A stretch of 64,000 nt of DNA from assembly GCA_963663395.1 (NCBI GenBank), contig OY760226.1:186001-250000 (forward strand). The letters are read 5' to 3'. Of this stretch, positions 1 to 9,385 are shown one piece after another. The notes under the pieces were generated by a model, which had not been told where the DNA came from, ran no database searches, and was given only the letters and a program-made list of their open reading frames with translations. The stretch comes from Azophilus sp963663395 (GTDB lineage Bacteria; Pseudomonadota; Gammaproteobacteria; Pseudomonadales; Azotimanducaceae). Made by a program: the position numbers and the translations under genes. Numbering within the stretch: position 1 is the first letter of the stretch; every line of letters begins with the position of its first letter.

Positions 1-231
1 GTGAAGGATCACGGGGTCGGCATTGCCCCGGAGCACCTGTCGCGAATTACGGAACGCTTCTACCGCATCGATCTTGCCGGTGCGCGGGTTCGCGGCGGCA
101 CCGGCCTCGGGTTGGCGATCGTCAAGCACATCCTGCGACGGCACAACACCCGGCTGCAGGTGGAAAGTGAACTGGGCAAGGGCAGCCTGTTTTTCTGTGT
201 CTTTGCGCTCAAGTACCAACTGGAATCATGA
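1..231 (+). CDS. phoR: Phosphate sensor histidine kinase PhoR, C-terminal end (partial)
   Basis: This is the last 76 codons of a histidine kinase whose 5' part lies before the window. The visible part is the end of the HATPase_c ATP-binding domain: the G1 box (DHGVGI) near the start, an F-box-like RFYR segment and the G2 box (GTGLGLAIV). The stop overlaps the pstS ATG by four bases (ATGA), so the two are translationally coupled. That coupling to the Pst operon, rather than the fragment itself, is why PhoR is preferred over other kinases. PhoR phosphorylates PhoB when phosphate is scarce. The family is certain; the specific name is inferred from context. Confidence 0.85.
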   Translation: MKDHGVGIAPEHLSRITERFYRIDLAGARVRGGTGLGLAIVKHILRRHNTRLQVESELGKGSLFFCVFALKYQLES

Positions 232-1259
232 CGCGCCCGCACCGCCCATCGCCCCTGGCAACCGGCACTGCCCGCCTCCAACGGAGCGGCCGCCTGCTGC
301 TGCCCCTCTGGGCAATTTGCGCCCTGTTCCTGTCGGCTGTCTTGCCGGGCAGGCCCGTTGCCGACGCTTCCGGCGAACTGCCCGCCTACCAGCGTGTCAG
401 CGGGGTGTCCGGCAATCTGTCGAGCGTGGGCTCGGACACCCTGGCCAACCTCGTGACGAGCTGGACGACAGCCTTCAGAAACGCCTATCCCGATGTCTAC
501 GTCCAGGTGCAGGCTGCCGGGTCGTCCACCGCGCCGCCTGCGCTCATCCAGGGAACCTCGAACCTGGGGCCGATGAGCCGCCCCATGAAAGCCAGCGAAC
601 GCGCAGCCTTCGAGAAGAAGTACGGCTACCGTCCGGCGGGCATCCGCGTCGCCCTGGACGCGCTGGCCATCTACGTGCACAAGGACAACCCGCTCGAATC
701 CATGAGCATCGCGCAGGTCGACGCGGTTTTCTCCGCCACCCAGCGATGCGGCAGCGCCACGGACATCGCCACCTGGGGCGAACTCGGCCTGAGCGGCTCC
801 TGGACGGACCGGCCCATTCAGCTTTACGGGCGCAACTCGGTGTCCGGAACCTACGGGTACTTCAAGACCGCGGCACTCTGTACCGGCGATTTCAAGAACA
901 CGGTCAGCGAACAGCCCGGGTCCGCCTCGGTCGTGCAGGCCGTCACTTCATCGCTGAACGGCATCGGTTATTCGGGAATCGGTCATGAGACCCCCGGGGT
1001 GCGCGCTGTCGCGGTATCCCGGCATGACGATGAGCCGGCGGTGGGCGCGTCTTTCGAGAACGCGGTCAATCGCAGCTACCCCCTGGCTCGCTTTCTCTAT
1101 ATCTACGTGAACAAGCGGCCCGATGCGCCCCTCGCTCCCCTGGAAACGGAATTCCTGAGGCTCGTGCTGTCAAAGGAAGGACAGGAAGTCGTGGCAAAGG
1201 ACGGATACATCCCGCTGCCGGTAGACGTCGCCGAACTGGAACTCGAAAAACTGCGCTGA
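228..1259 (+). CDS. pstS: Periplasmic phosphate-binding protein PstS
   Basis: This 343-residue protein is the substrate-binding component of the PstSCAB phosphate ABC importer. The N-terminus has arginines followed by a hydrophobic stretch (about residues 22-40, LLLPLWAICALFLSAVL) consistent with export. The mature part carries the family's phosphate-contacting segments: GSDTL near residue 67, the serine-rich GSSTAPPAL segment near residue 100, and GRNSVSGTYGYF near residue 205. The gene overlaps phoR and precedes pstC by 189 bases. That gap holds a GC-rich inverted repeat (CCGGCCG/CGGCCGG, about 1300-1324) without a T-run, which may let pstS be expressed above the permease genes. No Pho box is visible upstream, because that region is phoR coding sequence. 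Confidence 0.95.
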   Translation: MTRPHRPSPLATGTARLQRSGRLLLPLWAICALFLSAVLPGRPVADASGELPAYQRVSGVSGNLSSVGSDTLANLVTSWTTAFRNAYPDVYVQVQAAGSSTAPPALIQGTSNLGPMSRPMKASERAAFEKKYGYRPAGIRVALDALAIYVHKDNPLESMSIAQVDAVFSATQRCGSATDIATWGELGLSGSWTDRPIQLYGRNSVSGTYGYFKTAALCTGDFKNTVSEQPGSASVVQAVTSSLNGIGYSGIGHETPGVRAVAVSRHDDEPAVGASFENAVNRSYPLARFLYIYVNKRPDAPLAPLETEFLRLVLSKEGQEVVAKDGYIPLPVDVAELELEKLR

Positions 1260-1448
1260 TCCAGCCCTTCCGGGGCCGATCCGGGCGCAGCGCCGTTGCC
1301 GGCCGGGCCTTCCCTTCGGCCGGACTACTGCCGGACGCCATGGATGAATCGCCGCAGGCGTAGAATGACAGTTTATTGCAGGCAGCCCGAGGAACGAGGG
1401 TGAAACAGGGCCGGCACATCGGCGTCCAGCGCAGCAGACCGGTGCGGC

Positions 1449-3644
1449 ATGCGGACTGACCGCCACCGCCTGGTGGACACCCTGACAAGAAGGCTCGTCG
1501 CTCTAGGCGGCTGGAGCGTGCTGGCGGCGTTCGCCCTGATCTTCTTTTTTCTGCTGTGGGTCGTCGCTCCGATATTCGCCCCGGTAAGCGTAGAGCGCCT
1601 GTACGGCGTGGACACGGGAAGCGCCGACCCTCTCACCATCTCCATCAACGACACCTTTGATGTTGCCTCGCTCGTCACCAGGGACGGCGAACTCGTCTTC
1701 ATGGACATGACTTCCGCACCCGGCGCCCCTGCAGTCAGCCGCAGATTTGCCCTGACCGGTCTACCGGTAAAGGCAGTCAAACCGGTTTATCCGTCCGGTA
1801 ATACGTTTTCGCTGCTCACCGCCGACAACCGGATTCACTTCTACCGCATCGTCCATGAGCCGCGATTCACCGGCAGATCCAGATCGGTGGCAAGCCGCAT
1901 CGATGCGCTGTTCGACGGTACGCCCCTGCCCCTCGACTCCTTCGTTGAAAGCGATGTCGTCGCCCACGACGTGTTCATGGACGGCGATCGCATGCTGGTC
2001 GCGATCCTGGACGAGACCGGGGAGACCTTACTGCTCGAGTACCGGGACCTGGACGATGCGCGCCCCCTGGGCGACACGCGCAGCAACTGGCTCGAGCGCG
2101 CCGGCGATGCCGTGGACGTCGTCTTCGGCCCTGGCGGGCGCTGGCTGTACCGATTCTCGGAAAAAGGCTCTTACCGGCTGACCGACATCGCCCGTCCGGA
2201 GACCCCCGTCGAACAGGGCGCCGGGCACCTGGTGGGAGAGGCGGACCGGATGACGGCCCTGGAACTGCTCCTCGGCCGCTACTCCGTCCTGGTGGCCGAT
2301 GAGCGCGGCTTCGTTACCCAGTGGTCGCTGCAGCGCGACGGTGCAACCATGGGGTTGGCGCCGGTCCGGCAGTACCGGTTCGAGAGCCCCGTCGATGCCA
2401 TGCAGGCAGAGCCGAGGCGCAAGGGTTTCGTCGCCTTCGCGCGCGACCACCACGCACACCTGGTGCACACCACCTCGCAACGGGTACTGGAGTCGTTCCG
2501 GTTCGAACCCGGGCCGACTCCGCCCCTGGCCGCCTTTTCGCCGGCCGCAGACCGGTTGGTGCTCGCCGGGCCGGGCCGCCTGGACGCCTACACGGTTCAC
2601 AACAACCATCCGGAGATATCCTGGTCGACCCTGTGGCGCCAGGTCTGGTACGAGGGCTACGACGAGCCGGTCCATAACTGGCAGAGTTCCTCCGCCGACA
2701 TCGATTTCGAGCCCAAGTTCTCGCTGACCCCGCTGCTCTTCGGAACACTGAAAGCCGCCTTCTACGCCCTGCTGTTCGCCGTGCCCCTGGCGGTTATGGG
2801 CGCGGTGTACACGGCCTGTTTCATGAGCCCCGGCATGCGGCGCTGGATCAAGCCCGGCATCGAGATGATGGCCGGATTGCCCACCGTAGTGCTGGGATTT
2901 CTGGCCGGGCTATGGCTGGCGCCGCTGGTCGAGAACATGTTGAGCGCCGTGCTGCTGTCACTGGTCGCCCTGCCCCTTGCGGTGCTGGCCTGCGCCTTCG
3001 CCTGGCAATGGCTGCCCGGCCGACTGACGATGCGCCTCGAGGGCTGGCTGGCACTGGTGACGGTCCCCGTGCTGGCCATGACCGCCTGGCTCGTCTTTTC
3101 CTTCGATGCACAACTGGAAGCGATGCTGTTCGGCGGCGATGCCCGCTCCTGGCTGCAGAACTCGCTTGGCCTGGGCTACGACCAGCGCAACGCGCTCGTC
3201 GTCGGCATCGCCATGGGCCTCGCGGTGATCCCGTTCATCTTCTCGATGTCCGAACAGGCCATGGCCGACGTGCCCGCCCACCTCGTCCAGGGTTCCCTGG
3301 CGCTTGGAGCGACCCGCTGGCAGACGGTCAGCCGAATCGTGCTGCTGACCGCCGGGCCCGGGATTTTCTCGGCAATCATGGTGGGGCTCGGACGCGCCGT
3401 CGGCGAGACCATGATCGTTCTCATGGCGTCCGGAAACACGCCCATCCTGGACCTGAACATCTTCCAGGGCATGCGCACCTTCGCCGCGAACATAGCCGTG
3501 GAACTGCCTGAAACCGAGGTCGCCTCATCGCACTACCGCATTCTCTTCCTGATCGCCCTCCTGCTGTTCGTGATGACCTTCGCCTTCAACACGGCCGCGG
3601 AAGTCGTGCGCGAGCGCCTGCGAGACCGGTATGCAAGGCTCTGA
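1449..3644 (+). CDS. pstC: Phosphate ABC transporter permease PstC, long form
   Basis: PstC is one of the two inner-membrane permeases of the Pst phosphate importer. At 731 residues it is more than twice the length of E. coli PstC (about 319). One membrane helix (about residues 20-45) is followed by a soluble region of roughly 370 residues, presumably periplasmic, and then by the permease domain from about residue 425. The ABC-permease coupling loop is seen in the segment LVQGSLALGATRWQTV near residue 615. Similar long PstC proteins are known in Pseudomonas and other marine gammaproteobacteria; the role of the added domain is unclear. The 3' end overlaps pstA by 14 bases. Confidence 0.93.
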   Translation: MRTDRHRLVDTLTRRLVALGGWSVLAAFALIFFFLLWVVAPIFAPVSVERLYGVDTGSADPLTISINDTFDVASLVTRDGELVFMDMTSAPGAPAVSRRFALTGLPVKAVKPVYPSGNTFSLLTADNRIHFYRIVHEPRFTGRSRSVASRIDALFDGTPLPLDSFVESDVVAHDVFMDGDRMLVAILDETGETLLLEYRDLDDARPLGDTRSNWLERAGDAVDVVFGPGGRWLYRFSEKGSYRLTDIARPETPVEQGAGHLVGEADRMTALELLLGRYSVLVADERGFVTQWSLQRDGATMGLAPVRQYRFESPVDAMQAEPRRKGFVAFARDHHAHLVHTTSQRVLESFRFEPGPTPPLAAFSPAADRLVLAGPGRLDAYTVHNNHPEISWSTLWRQVWYEGYDEPVHNWQSSSADIDFEPKFSLTPLLFGTLKAAFYALLFAVPLAVMGAVYTACFMSPGMRRWIKPGIEMMAGLPTVVLGFLAGLWLAPLVENMLSAVLLSLVALPLAVLACAFAWQWLPGRLTMRLEGWLALVTVPVLAMTAWLVFSFDAQLEAMLFGGDARSWLQNSLGLGYDQRNALVVGIAMGLAVIPFIFSMSEQAMADVPAHLVQGSLALGATRWQTVSRIVLLTAGPGIFSAIMVGLGRAVGETMIVLMASGNTPILDLNIFQGMRTFAANIAVELPETEVASSHYRILFLIALLLFVMTFAFNTAAEVVRERLRDRYARL

Positions 3645-5295
3645 AGCTTCCCGCCAACCCGGTGCCTGGTGGAGGTCGGGCTCGCCGTGGATCTGGTTGA
3701 ACGCCGCGGCCATCGGCGCCGGCATCCTGGCCGTGGCCGGCCTCTTCGTACTGCTCGCCGTTCGCGGTCTCGGCCACTTCTGGCCGAGCGAAGTGATCGC
3801 CTTCGACTATCGAACCGGGGCCGGCGGGCTGCACGTTGTCGGCGAACGTGCCGGACGGGAGACGATTTCCAGGCGTCAGTACCTCGAAGCGGCCGCGGAG
3901 CCCGGCACTGCTCCGGACCCCGTCGAACGCTGGCTCGTCAAGACGGGCAACCGGCGCGAGGCAGCACCGGATTTCCGATGGGTATTCGCGCACCGGGTAA
4001 CGAACCTGACCACGCCGCGGGATGTCGTCGTCTTCGAGCGCACCGAATGGGGGAACGCCTACGGGTTCCTGGTCGGGCTGGCTGAAGACGGGGTGCCGGT
4101 TTCCGGCGGCCCGACCTGGGCCGCGCTGAGCGAGCGCATCGAGCGCGCCAGGCGGCTGCGCGCCGAGATAGGCAGGCTTCAGGACTCGGAGTTCCACGAG
4201 ATCGATCACCAGCTCGAACGCCTGCGGCTCGAGCGCCGGCGGCGGGCGCTCGACGGCGGCCTGCGGGTCGATGACATCGAGGTCGAAGAGGCCCGGCTAC
4301 AGGCCGCGTATCGCGCAGCGGCGGTCAGGCGAGCCGAACTGTCCGATGCGCTCCGCCGCGACAGCGTTTCGATTCGGTTGATGGACGGCGGCGAAGCCAC
4401 CCTTGCGCTGGGCACGATCATTCGTGCCTGGCAGCCCAATCGGATGACCGCCTTGGGCAAGCTCGGCCACTACCTGGAGAGCCTCTGGAAATTCCTGAGC
4501 GAGCCTCCCCGTGAAGCGAATACCGAGGGCGGCGTCTTTCCGGCGATATTCGGAACCGTGATGATGGTGCTGGTGATGTCGGTTCTGGTGGCCCCGTTCG
4601 GGGTGATCGCGGCCCTCTACCTGCGTGAGTACGCGCCCCAGGGCGGCGTCGTGCGCACGATCCGCATCGCGGTCCACAACCTGGCTGGGGTGCCGTCCAT
4701 CGTGTACGGCGTTTTCGGCCTGGGCTTTTTCGTCTATGTGGTGGGCGGCACTCTAGACGACCTGTTCTTCCAGGAAGCGCGGCCCGCACCCACGTTCGGA
4801 ACGCCCGGGTTGTTGTGGGCCTCCCTGACCCTGGCGCTGCTCACCGTTCCGGTGGTCATCGTTTCCGCCGAGGAGGGTCTCGCGCGGGTTCCTCAGCGGA
4901 TCCGCGAGGGCAGCCTGGCGCTCGGCGCCACCAAGGCGGAAACGCTGTTCCGCATGGTTCTGCCCATGGCCAGCCCCTCCATACTCACGGGCGTGATCCT
5001 CGCGGTGGCCCGGGCGGCGGGCGAGGTCGCGCCGCTGATGCTGGTGGGCGTGGTGAAGCTCGCGCCGGCCCTGCCCGTGGACGGCAACTTTCCGTTCGTT
5101 CACCTGGAGCGGCAGTTCATGCACCTCGGTTTCCACATCTACGATGTGGGTTTTCAGAGCCCCAACCCGGCGGCCGCCCGCCCGCTGGTCTTCGCCACCG
5201 CGCTGCTGCTGGTCGTGATCGTCGTGGTGCTCAACCTGGCCGCCACGCTGTTGCGCAACCGCCTGGAAGCCCGCTACCGATACGTGGAGAATTGA
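3631..5295 (+). CDS. pstA: Phosphate ABC transporter permease PstA, long form
   Basis: This is the second Pst permease, 554 residues against about 296 in E. coli. After an N-terminal membrane helix (about residues 25-48) there is an insert of some 240 residues. It includes an Arg/Glu-rich stretch (about residues 165-240) predicted by eye to be a long coiled coil. The permease core begins near residue 300 and contains the EGSLALGATKAETLF coupling motif near residue 428. Because PstC carries its own large insert, the two extra regions may pack together beside the PstS docking site; this is inference. The start overlaps pstC and pstB follows after seven bases. Confidence 0.93.
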   Translation: MQGSEASRQPGAWWRSGSPWIWLNAAAIGAGILAVAGLFVLLAVRGLGHFWPSEVIAFDYRTGAGGLHVVGERAGRETISRRQYLEAAAEPGTAPDPVERWLVKTGNRREAAPDFRWVFAHRVTNLTTPRDVVVFERTEWGNAYGFLVGLAEDGVPVSGGPTWAALSERIERARRLRAEIGRLQDSEFHEIDHQLERLRLERRRRALDGGLRVDDIEVEEARLQAAYRAAAVRRAELSDALRRDSVSIRLMDGGEATLALGTIIRAWQPNRMTALGKLGHYLESLWKFLSEPPREANTEGGVFPAIFGTVMMVLVMSVLVAPFGVIAALYLREYAPQGGVVRTIRIAVHNLAGVPSIVYGVFGLGFFVYVVGGTLDDLFFQEARPAPTFGTPGLLWASLTLALLTVPVVIVSAEEGLARVPQRIREGSLALGATKAETLFRMVLPMASPSILTGVILAVARAAGEVAPLMLVGVVKLAPALPVDGNFPFVHLERQFMHLGFHIYDVGFQSPNPAAARPLVFATALLLVVIVVVLNLAATLLRNRLEARYRYVEN

Positions 5296-5302
5296 CCGCA
5301 GC

Positions 5303-6061
5303 ATGGACGCAACCTGTATCCACGTGGACGATGTCTCGGTTTTCTACGGCGAGCGTCAGGTAGTGTCCCACATACGGATGCGCATTCCGCGCCGCCAGGT
5401 CACGGCTTTCATCGGCCCTTCGGGATGCGGCAAGTCGACGCTGCTGCGCTGTTTCAACCGCATGACCGACCTGACCGACAACGCCCGCGTGACCGGGCGA
5501 ATCCTGTTGAACGGCGAGGATATCCATGGCCCGGAGATCGATGTCGCCAGGCTGCGGCGCCAGGTGGGCATGGTCTTCCAGAAGCCCAATCCCTTTCCGA
5601 AGTCCGTATTCGAAAACGTCGCCTACGGGCTCAGGCTCCAGGGCGGCCTGTCGAAGCTGGAACTCGACGACCGGGTGGAGTGGGCGCTGCAGAGCGTCGG
5701 GCTCTGGAGCGAGGTGCTCGACCGGCTGCAGGCGTCCGCGCTGGAGTTGTCCGGCGGACAGCAGCAGCGCCTGGTCATCGCCCGGGCGCTTGCCGTGCAG
5801 CCTGACGTTCTACTCCTCGACGAGCCCGCGTCCGCCCTCGACCCCATCTCCACGGCACGCATCGAGGAACTGATCGAGGCCCTCAAATCCGACTACACCA
5901 TCGTCATCGTCACGCCCAACATGCAGCAGGCAGCCCGGGTATCGGACTGGACGGCGTTCCTCTACCTCGGAAAACTCGTAGAATTCGATACCACGCAGAC
6001 GGTTTTCACGAATCCGGCTGACAAACAGACAGAGGACTACATCACCGGACGCTACGGTTGA
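5303..6061 (+). CDS. pstB: Phosphate ABC transporter ATP-binding protein PstB
   Basis: PstB is the ATPase that drives phosphate import through PstCA. Its 252 residues match the family length. Visible motifs are Walker A (GPSGCGKST, about residues 36-44), the Q-loop (VFQKPNPFP), the signature LSGGQQQRL and Walker B (VLLLDEPASALDP). The usual switch histidine is replaced: the sequence reads VTPNMQQAARVSD where most PstB have VTHNMQQAARVSD. Asn or Pro at this position changes the H-loop, so this substitution is worth noting. The gene sits between pstA and phoU with short gaps. Confidence 0.95.
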   Translation: MDATCIHVDDVSVFYGERQVVSHIRMRIPRRQVTAFIGPSGCGKSTLLRCFNRMTDLTDNARVTGRILLNGEDIHGPEIDVARLRRQVGMVFQKPNPFPKSVFENVAYGLRLQGGLSKLELDDRVEWALQSVGLWSEVLDRLQASALELSGGQQQRLVIARALAVQPDVLLLDEPASALDPISTARIEELIEALKSDYTIVIVTPNMQQAARVSDWTAFLYLGKLVEFDTTQTVFTNPADKQTEDYITGRYG

Positions 6062-6070
6062 TCCGCACCC

Positions 6071-6745
6071 ATGAACCGCCACATATCGGAACAGTACGGC
6101 AGCGCGCTCGAAAACCTGCGCCTGCGCCTGCTGGCGATGGGCGGGCTGGTCGAACAGCAGTTGCAGAAAGCCGTGCGTGCCTTTACCACTCACGACAGCG
6201 CACTCGCAGAAGAAGTGCGGGCCGCAGACGACGAGGTCAACCGGTTCGAGGTGGAGATCGACGACGAGTGCATCGCCACCATCGCGCTGCGGCAGCCCGC
6301 AGCGGCCGACCTGCGCCTGCTGGTATGCATCATGAAGGCCGGCACGGACCTCGAGCGGGTGGGCGACGAGGCCGACCGCATCGCCAAGGCGGCAATTGCC
6401 GCCGCATCGCTTCCGCAGCCTGCCAACCAGCATGCGGAGATACTGCAACTCTCGGAACTGGTCGCCGTCATGTTGCGCCGGGCGCTCGACGCCTTTGCCC
6501 GACTGGACGTGGATGCGGCCTACGATGTCATCGCTGCCGATGCCGAGGTGGATGACGGCTATGATTCCGTCGTGCGCAATGCCGGGGAAGTAACGGACCG
6601 GGAGCCGGGGCTGTGGCTCAACACCCTGTGGACGGCCAGGGCACTCGAGCGGATCGGCGACCACGCGAAGAATCTCTGCGAGCATGTCGTGTACATGGTC
6701 AAGGGCACCGATGTCCGGCACTCGGGGTCGATGGAGGCCGGTTGA
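6071..6745 (+). CDS. phoU: Phosphate signalling regulator PhoU
   Basis: PhoU connects the activity of the Pst transporter to the PhoR kinase and represses the Pho response when phosphate is plentiful. The 224-residue protein is all helical with two related halves. Each half carries a family metal-binding motif: the E-x3-D type segment ADDEVNRFEVEID near residue 52 and DAEVDDGYDSVV near residue 160. The C-terminal block ALERIGDHAKNLCEHVVY is diagnostic. It is the last pst gene, nine bases after pstB, and its end is followed by the flippase gene after 19 bases, so that gene may be co-transcribed. Confidence 0.95.
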   Translation: MNRHISEQYGSALENLRLRLLAMGGLVEQQLQKAVRAFTTHDSALAEEVRAADDEVNRFEVEIDDECIATIALRQPAAADLRLLVCIMKAGTDLERVGDEADRIAKAAIAAASLPQPANQHAEILQLSELVAVMLRRALDAFARLDVDAAYDVIAADAEVDDGYDSVVRNAGEVTDREPGLWLNTLWTARALERIGDHAKNLCEHVVYMVKGTDVRHSGSMEAG

Positions 6746-6764
6746 TCCGGCGCACGCCGCCGCC

Positions 6765-8060
6765 ATGGCACCACGCCGCGTATTTGCCAATTTCCGGCTG
6801 CTGTTCAGCGGCCGGCTGGTGGCCGTGCTGCTCAACCTGGGCGCAGTGGCTACCCTTGCCCGCGCCCTGGACCTCGCCGAATTCGGGACGGTGGTGCTCG
6901 TCCATGTCTATGCCCTGACCGTCCGCGGCCTGGTGAACGTCAAACCCTCCCTGACCATCGTGCGCTGGGGCGTGCCGCTCGTCGAAGGCGGTGAAGCCGG
7001 GAAACTGCACGGGCTCCTGGAACTCACCCGGCGACTCGACCGCTGTATTGCGCTGGGCGCCGCAACACTGGCCGCGGCGCTCGCTCCCGTGGCCGGCATG
7101 CTGCTCGACTGGGATGCATCCACCGTCGGCTACTGCACGCTCTATAGCGGCGCCCTGCTCTTCTCCGGTATCGGCAGTGCCCGGGGCTATCTGCAGGCGA
7201 TTAACCGATTCGACCTGCTCGCACAGCAGATGGCGGTGGGTCCCGCAATCCGCTTCGCCGGCGCGCTCGCCGCCAGCGTCGCCTCGCCGCGCATCGAGAC
7301 CTTCCTCGCCATCTGGGGCTGTTCCCTGGCAACCGAGTACCTGTTCCTGATCTGGCAGGGACGCCGCAAGGTCCGCGAGTCCGGGCTGCGCATCTCCTGG
7401 CTTGGCGGCGGCTCTTTCGCTGCCTTTCCCGGTCTGCCGCACTTTCTTTCGGTGACCTACGTGCAGGCCCTTCTGGAGCTGGTGCCGAATCGACTGGCGA
7501 CGTTGATGGTGGGCGCGACCCTCGGCGCGGAGAGCGCGGGGCTCTTCAAGGCGGCGCGGGATTGCTCGACGGTGCTGACGCGGCCCGCCGTACTGTTGAG
7601 CCAGGCCATTTTTCCCGACCTGACCCGGCTTTGGCATGAAGACTACGGGAAGTTCCGCCGCCTGCTGGTGCGGGCCTGCCTGATCGCCGGGGCTATCGGG
7701 CTGGCCCTGACAGCCGGTTCCCTGCTGGTCGGCGACTGGTTGCTCGGAACGCTGTTCGGCCCCGAATTCCCCGCTGCCGCGGTGTTGCTGGTGTGGCTGA
7801 TTTTCGGCGCAGCCTTCGACCTGGGCGGCGCGTCGCTGACACCGGCGGGTTATGCCATGGACCGCGCAGGCAGGATCATGGCCGGGCGCATTCTCGGCAC
7901 CCTGGTTTTTCTGACCGGGTATTTCTCCATGCAGGGGCAGTTCGGACTCGACGGAGTAGGTGTGGCCATTGCCGCCGGATCCATAGTCACCTGGCTGGCC
8001 CTGGTCGCCATCGTCAGCCGTACTCCCCCGAGCCACACCGGTTCGGCACCGGGCCTTTAG
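6765..8060 (+). CDS. Polysaccharide flippase family membrane protein (Wzx/MATE-like)
   Basis: This protein of about 431 residues is almost entirely hydrophobic, with roughly 12 membrane segments, and resembles oligosaccharide/lipopolysaccharide flippases of the MVF/MATE superfamily. The start FxNFRLLFSGRLVAVLLNL followed by LARALDLAEFG is typical of such proteins. An upstream in-frame ATG at 6684 lies inside phoU and gives a polar, arginine-rich leader, so the ATG at 6765 is preferred. No glycosyltransferase or polymerase genes are nearby, so its substrate is unknown. It ends two bases before the convergent ligase gene. Confidence 0.75.
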   Translation: MAPRRVFANFRLLFSGRLVAVLLNLGAVATLARALDLAEFGTVVLVHVYALTVRGLVNVKPSLTIVRWGVPLVEGGEAGKLHGLLELTRRLDRCIALGAATLAAALAPVAGMLLDWDASTVGYCTLYSGALLFSGIGSARGYLQAINRFDLLAQQMAVGPAIRFAGALAASVASPRIETFLAIWGCSLATEYLFLIWQGRRKVRESGLRISWLGGGSFAAFPGLPHFLSVTYVQALLELVPNRLATLMVGATLGAESAGLFKAARDCSTVLTRPAVLLSQAIFPDLTRLWHEDYGKFRRLLVRACLIAGAIGLALTAGSLLVGDWLLGTLFGPEFPAAAVLLVWLIFGAAFDLGGASLTPAGYAMDRAGRIMAGRILGTLVFLTGYFSMQGQFGLDGVGVAIAAGSIVTWLALVAIVSRTPPSHTGSAPGL

Positions 8061-8062
8061 CC

Positions 8063-9385
8063 TCAGAGCATACTGCCGAGGTAGCCGACTTCCCAGGGTG
8101 TAATCCACCCGCCGAGGTGCTGCAACTCCTTGCGCTTCACGGCAACGAAACCGCGCACGAAATCCTTCGACAGCATACGGCGCAGCTTTTTGTGCGCGGC
8201 CAGTACGCGCAGGGCGTCGTACAGGTCTCCGGGCAGGTCGGCAGGCAGGTCATAGGCATCGCCCTGCGCCGGAGGCGTCGGCTCGAGCCCCTCTTCGATT
8301 CCGAGCAGCCCGCAGGCCAGGGTCGCCGCAATGAAGAGATACGGGTTCGCGTCCGCGCCGGCAACCCGGCTTTCCACCCGGCCGGCCGCATCCTCGGAAT
8401 ACGGTACCCGGAAACCCGCCGTGCGGTTGTCGTAGCCCCACTCGAGGTTGATGGGCGCGGACGACCCCGATACGAAACGCCGGTAGCTGTTGACGTTGGG
8501 CGCAATCAACGCGAAAGCCGGTGGCAGGTACGACTGCAATCCGGCGATGAACCCGCGCAGCAGCGGCGGCGCCTTGCCGTCCTGCAGCGCAAACAGGTTG
8601 GCGCCCTCGGTGTCGACCAGGCTCAGGTGCAGGTGCAGGCCGCTTCCCGGGAGGTCCATGAGGGGCTTGGCCATGAAACTGGCAAGGTGGCCGTGCTGGA
8701 GCGCACAGGCCTTTACGAGACGCTTGACGAGAAAGAGCCGGTCGGCCTGCACCAGCGCTTCGTCATGGTCGATGTTCAGCTCGATCTGCCCCGGCCCCAA
8801 CTCGTGCACCATGGCCTGCACCGGAATATCCGTCTCCGCGCTCATGGCTCGCACCGCGTCCAGGAAGGGCGCGTACTTGTCCAGCGCATCGCTGCTGAAC
8901 GCCTCGCCGCCGAACTCCGCCCTGTCGTTCATGCCCGAAGCGGGTACAAGGGTGTTGTCCTGGCGTTTGGGCGGTTGCAACAGGTAGAACTCGATCTCCG
9001 GCGCGACAATGGGCGTCCAGCCCTTTTCCGCGTACAGGCCGAGGATCCGTTTCAACAGGTTGCGCGGATCGAAAGGAACAGGGTCTCCTGACTTGTCAAT
9101 GCTGTCGCAGATGACCTGCCGGCACTCTCCGGACTTCCACGGCATTTTTCGGCAGGTGGCCCAATCGGGGACGAGCAGCATGTCGCCGTCTTCCGGGCAG
9201 TAGGCTTCCATCGGCTCCTCGGCATAGTCCCCGGTGATGCACTGGAAGAAGATGGCGGCCGCCATATGCGCCGAATCGCCGGGAGCGAACCCGGCACCGT
9301 CCACCGTCTTGCCGCGCGGCACCCCGTTGAGGTCGCAAACCAACAACTCCAGATCCTGCACCGGAACCTCCGTGTCCGTGATCAT
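8063..9385 (-). CDS. Glutamine synthetase-family amine ligase (PuuA/GMAS type)
   Basis: This 440-residue enzyme belongs to the glutamine synthetase fold group that joins glutamate to amines other than ammonia, such as putrescine (PuuA) or methylamine (GMAS). Active-site blocks are visible: APEIEFYLL near residue 144, VHELGPGQIELN near 212, MAKP followed by GSGLHLHLSL near 250, and the arginine block NRTAGFRVPYSEDAAGRVESR near 345. In such pathways it makes the first intermediate, a gamma-glutamyl amide. The setting, next to a LacI regulator and a polyamine-type importer locus, suggests amine catabolism; the actual amine cannot be told from sequence. A TACAAT hexamer at complement 9460-9465 could be a -10 element. 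Confidence 0.8.
   Translation of the reverse strand: MITDTEVPVQDLELLVCDLNGVPRGKTVDGAGFAPGDSAHMAAAIFFQCITGDYAEEPMEAYCPEDGDMLLVPDWATCRKMPWKSGECRQVICDSIDKSGDPVPFDPRNLLKRILGLYAEKGWTPIVAPEIEFYLLQPPKRQDNTLVPASGMNDRAEFGGEAFSSDALDKYAPFLDAVRAMSAETDIPVQAMVHELGPGQIELNIDHDEALVQADRLFLVKRLVKACALQHGHLASFMAKPLMDLPGSGLHLHLSLVDTEGANLFALQDGKAPPLLRGFIAGLQSYLPPAFALIAPNVNSYRRFVSGSSAPINLEWGYDNRTAGFRVPYSEDAAGRVESRVAGADANPYLFIAATLACGLLGIEEGLEPTPPAQGDAYDLPADLPGDLYDALRVLAAHKKLRRMLSKDFVRGFVAVKRKELQHLGGWITPWEVGYLGSML

Noticed and set aside
1260..1448. Possible terminator between pstS and pstC.
   Set aside because: The GC-rich inverted repeat has no following T-run; it may stabilise the pstS mRNA but cannot be called a terminator.
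7793..9091. Plus-strand open frame of 432 codons.
   Set aside because: It runs out of frame through the flippase end and antisense to the ligase gene, both of which are well supported.
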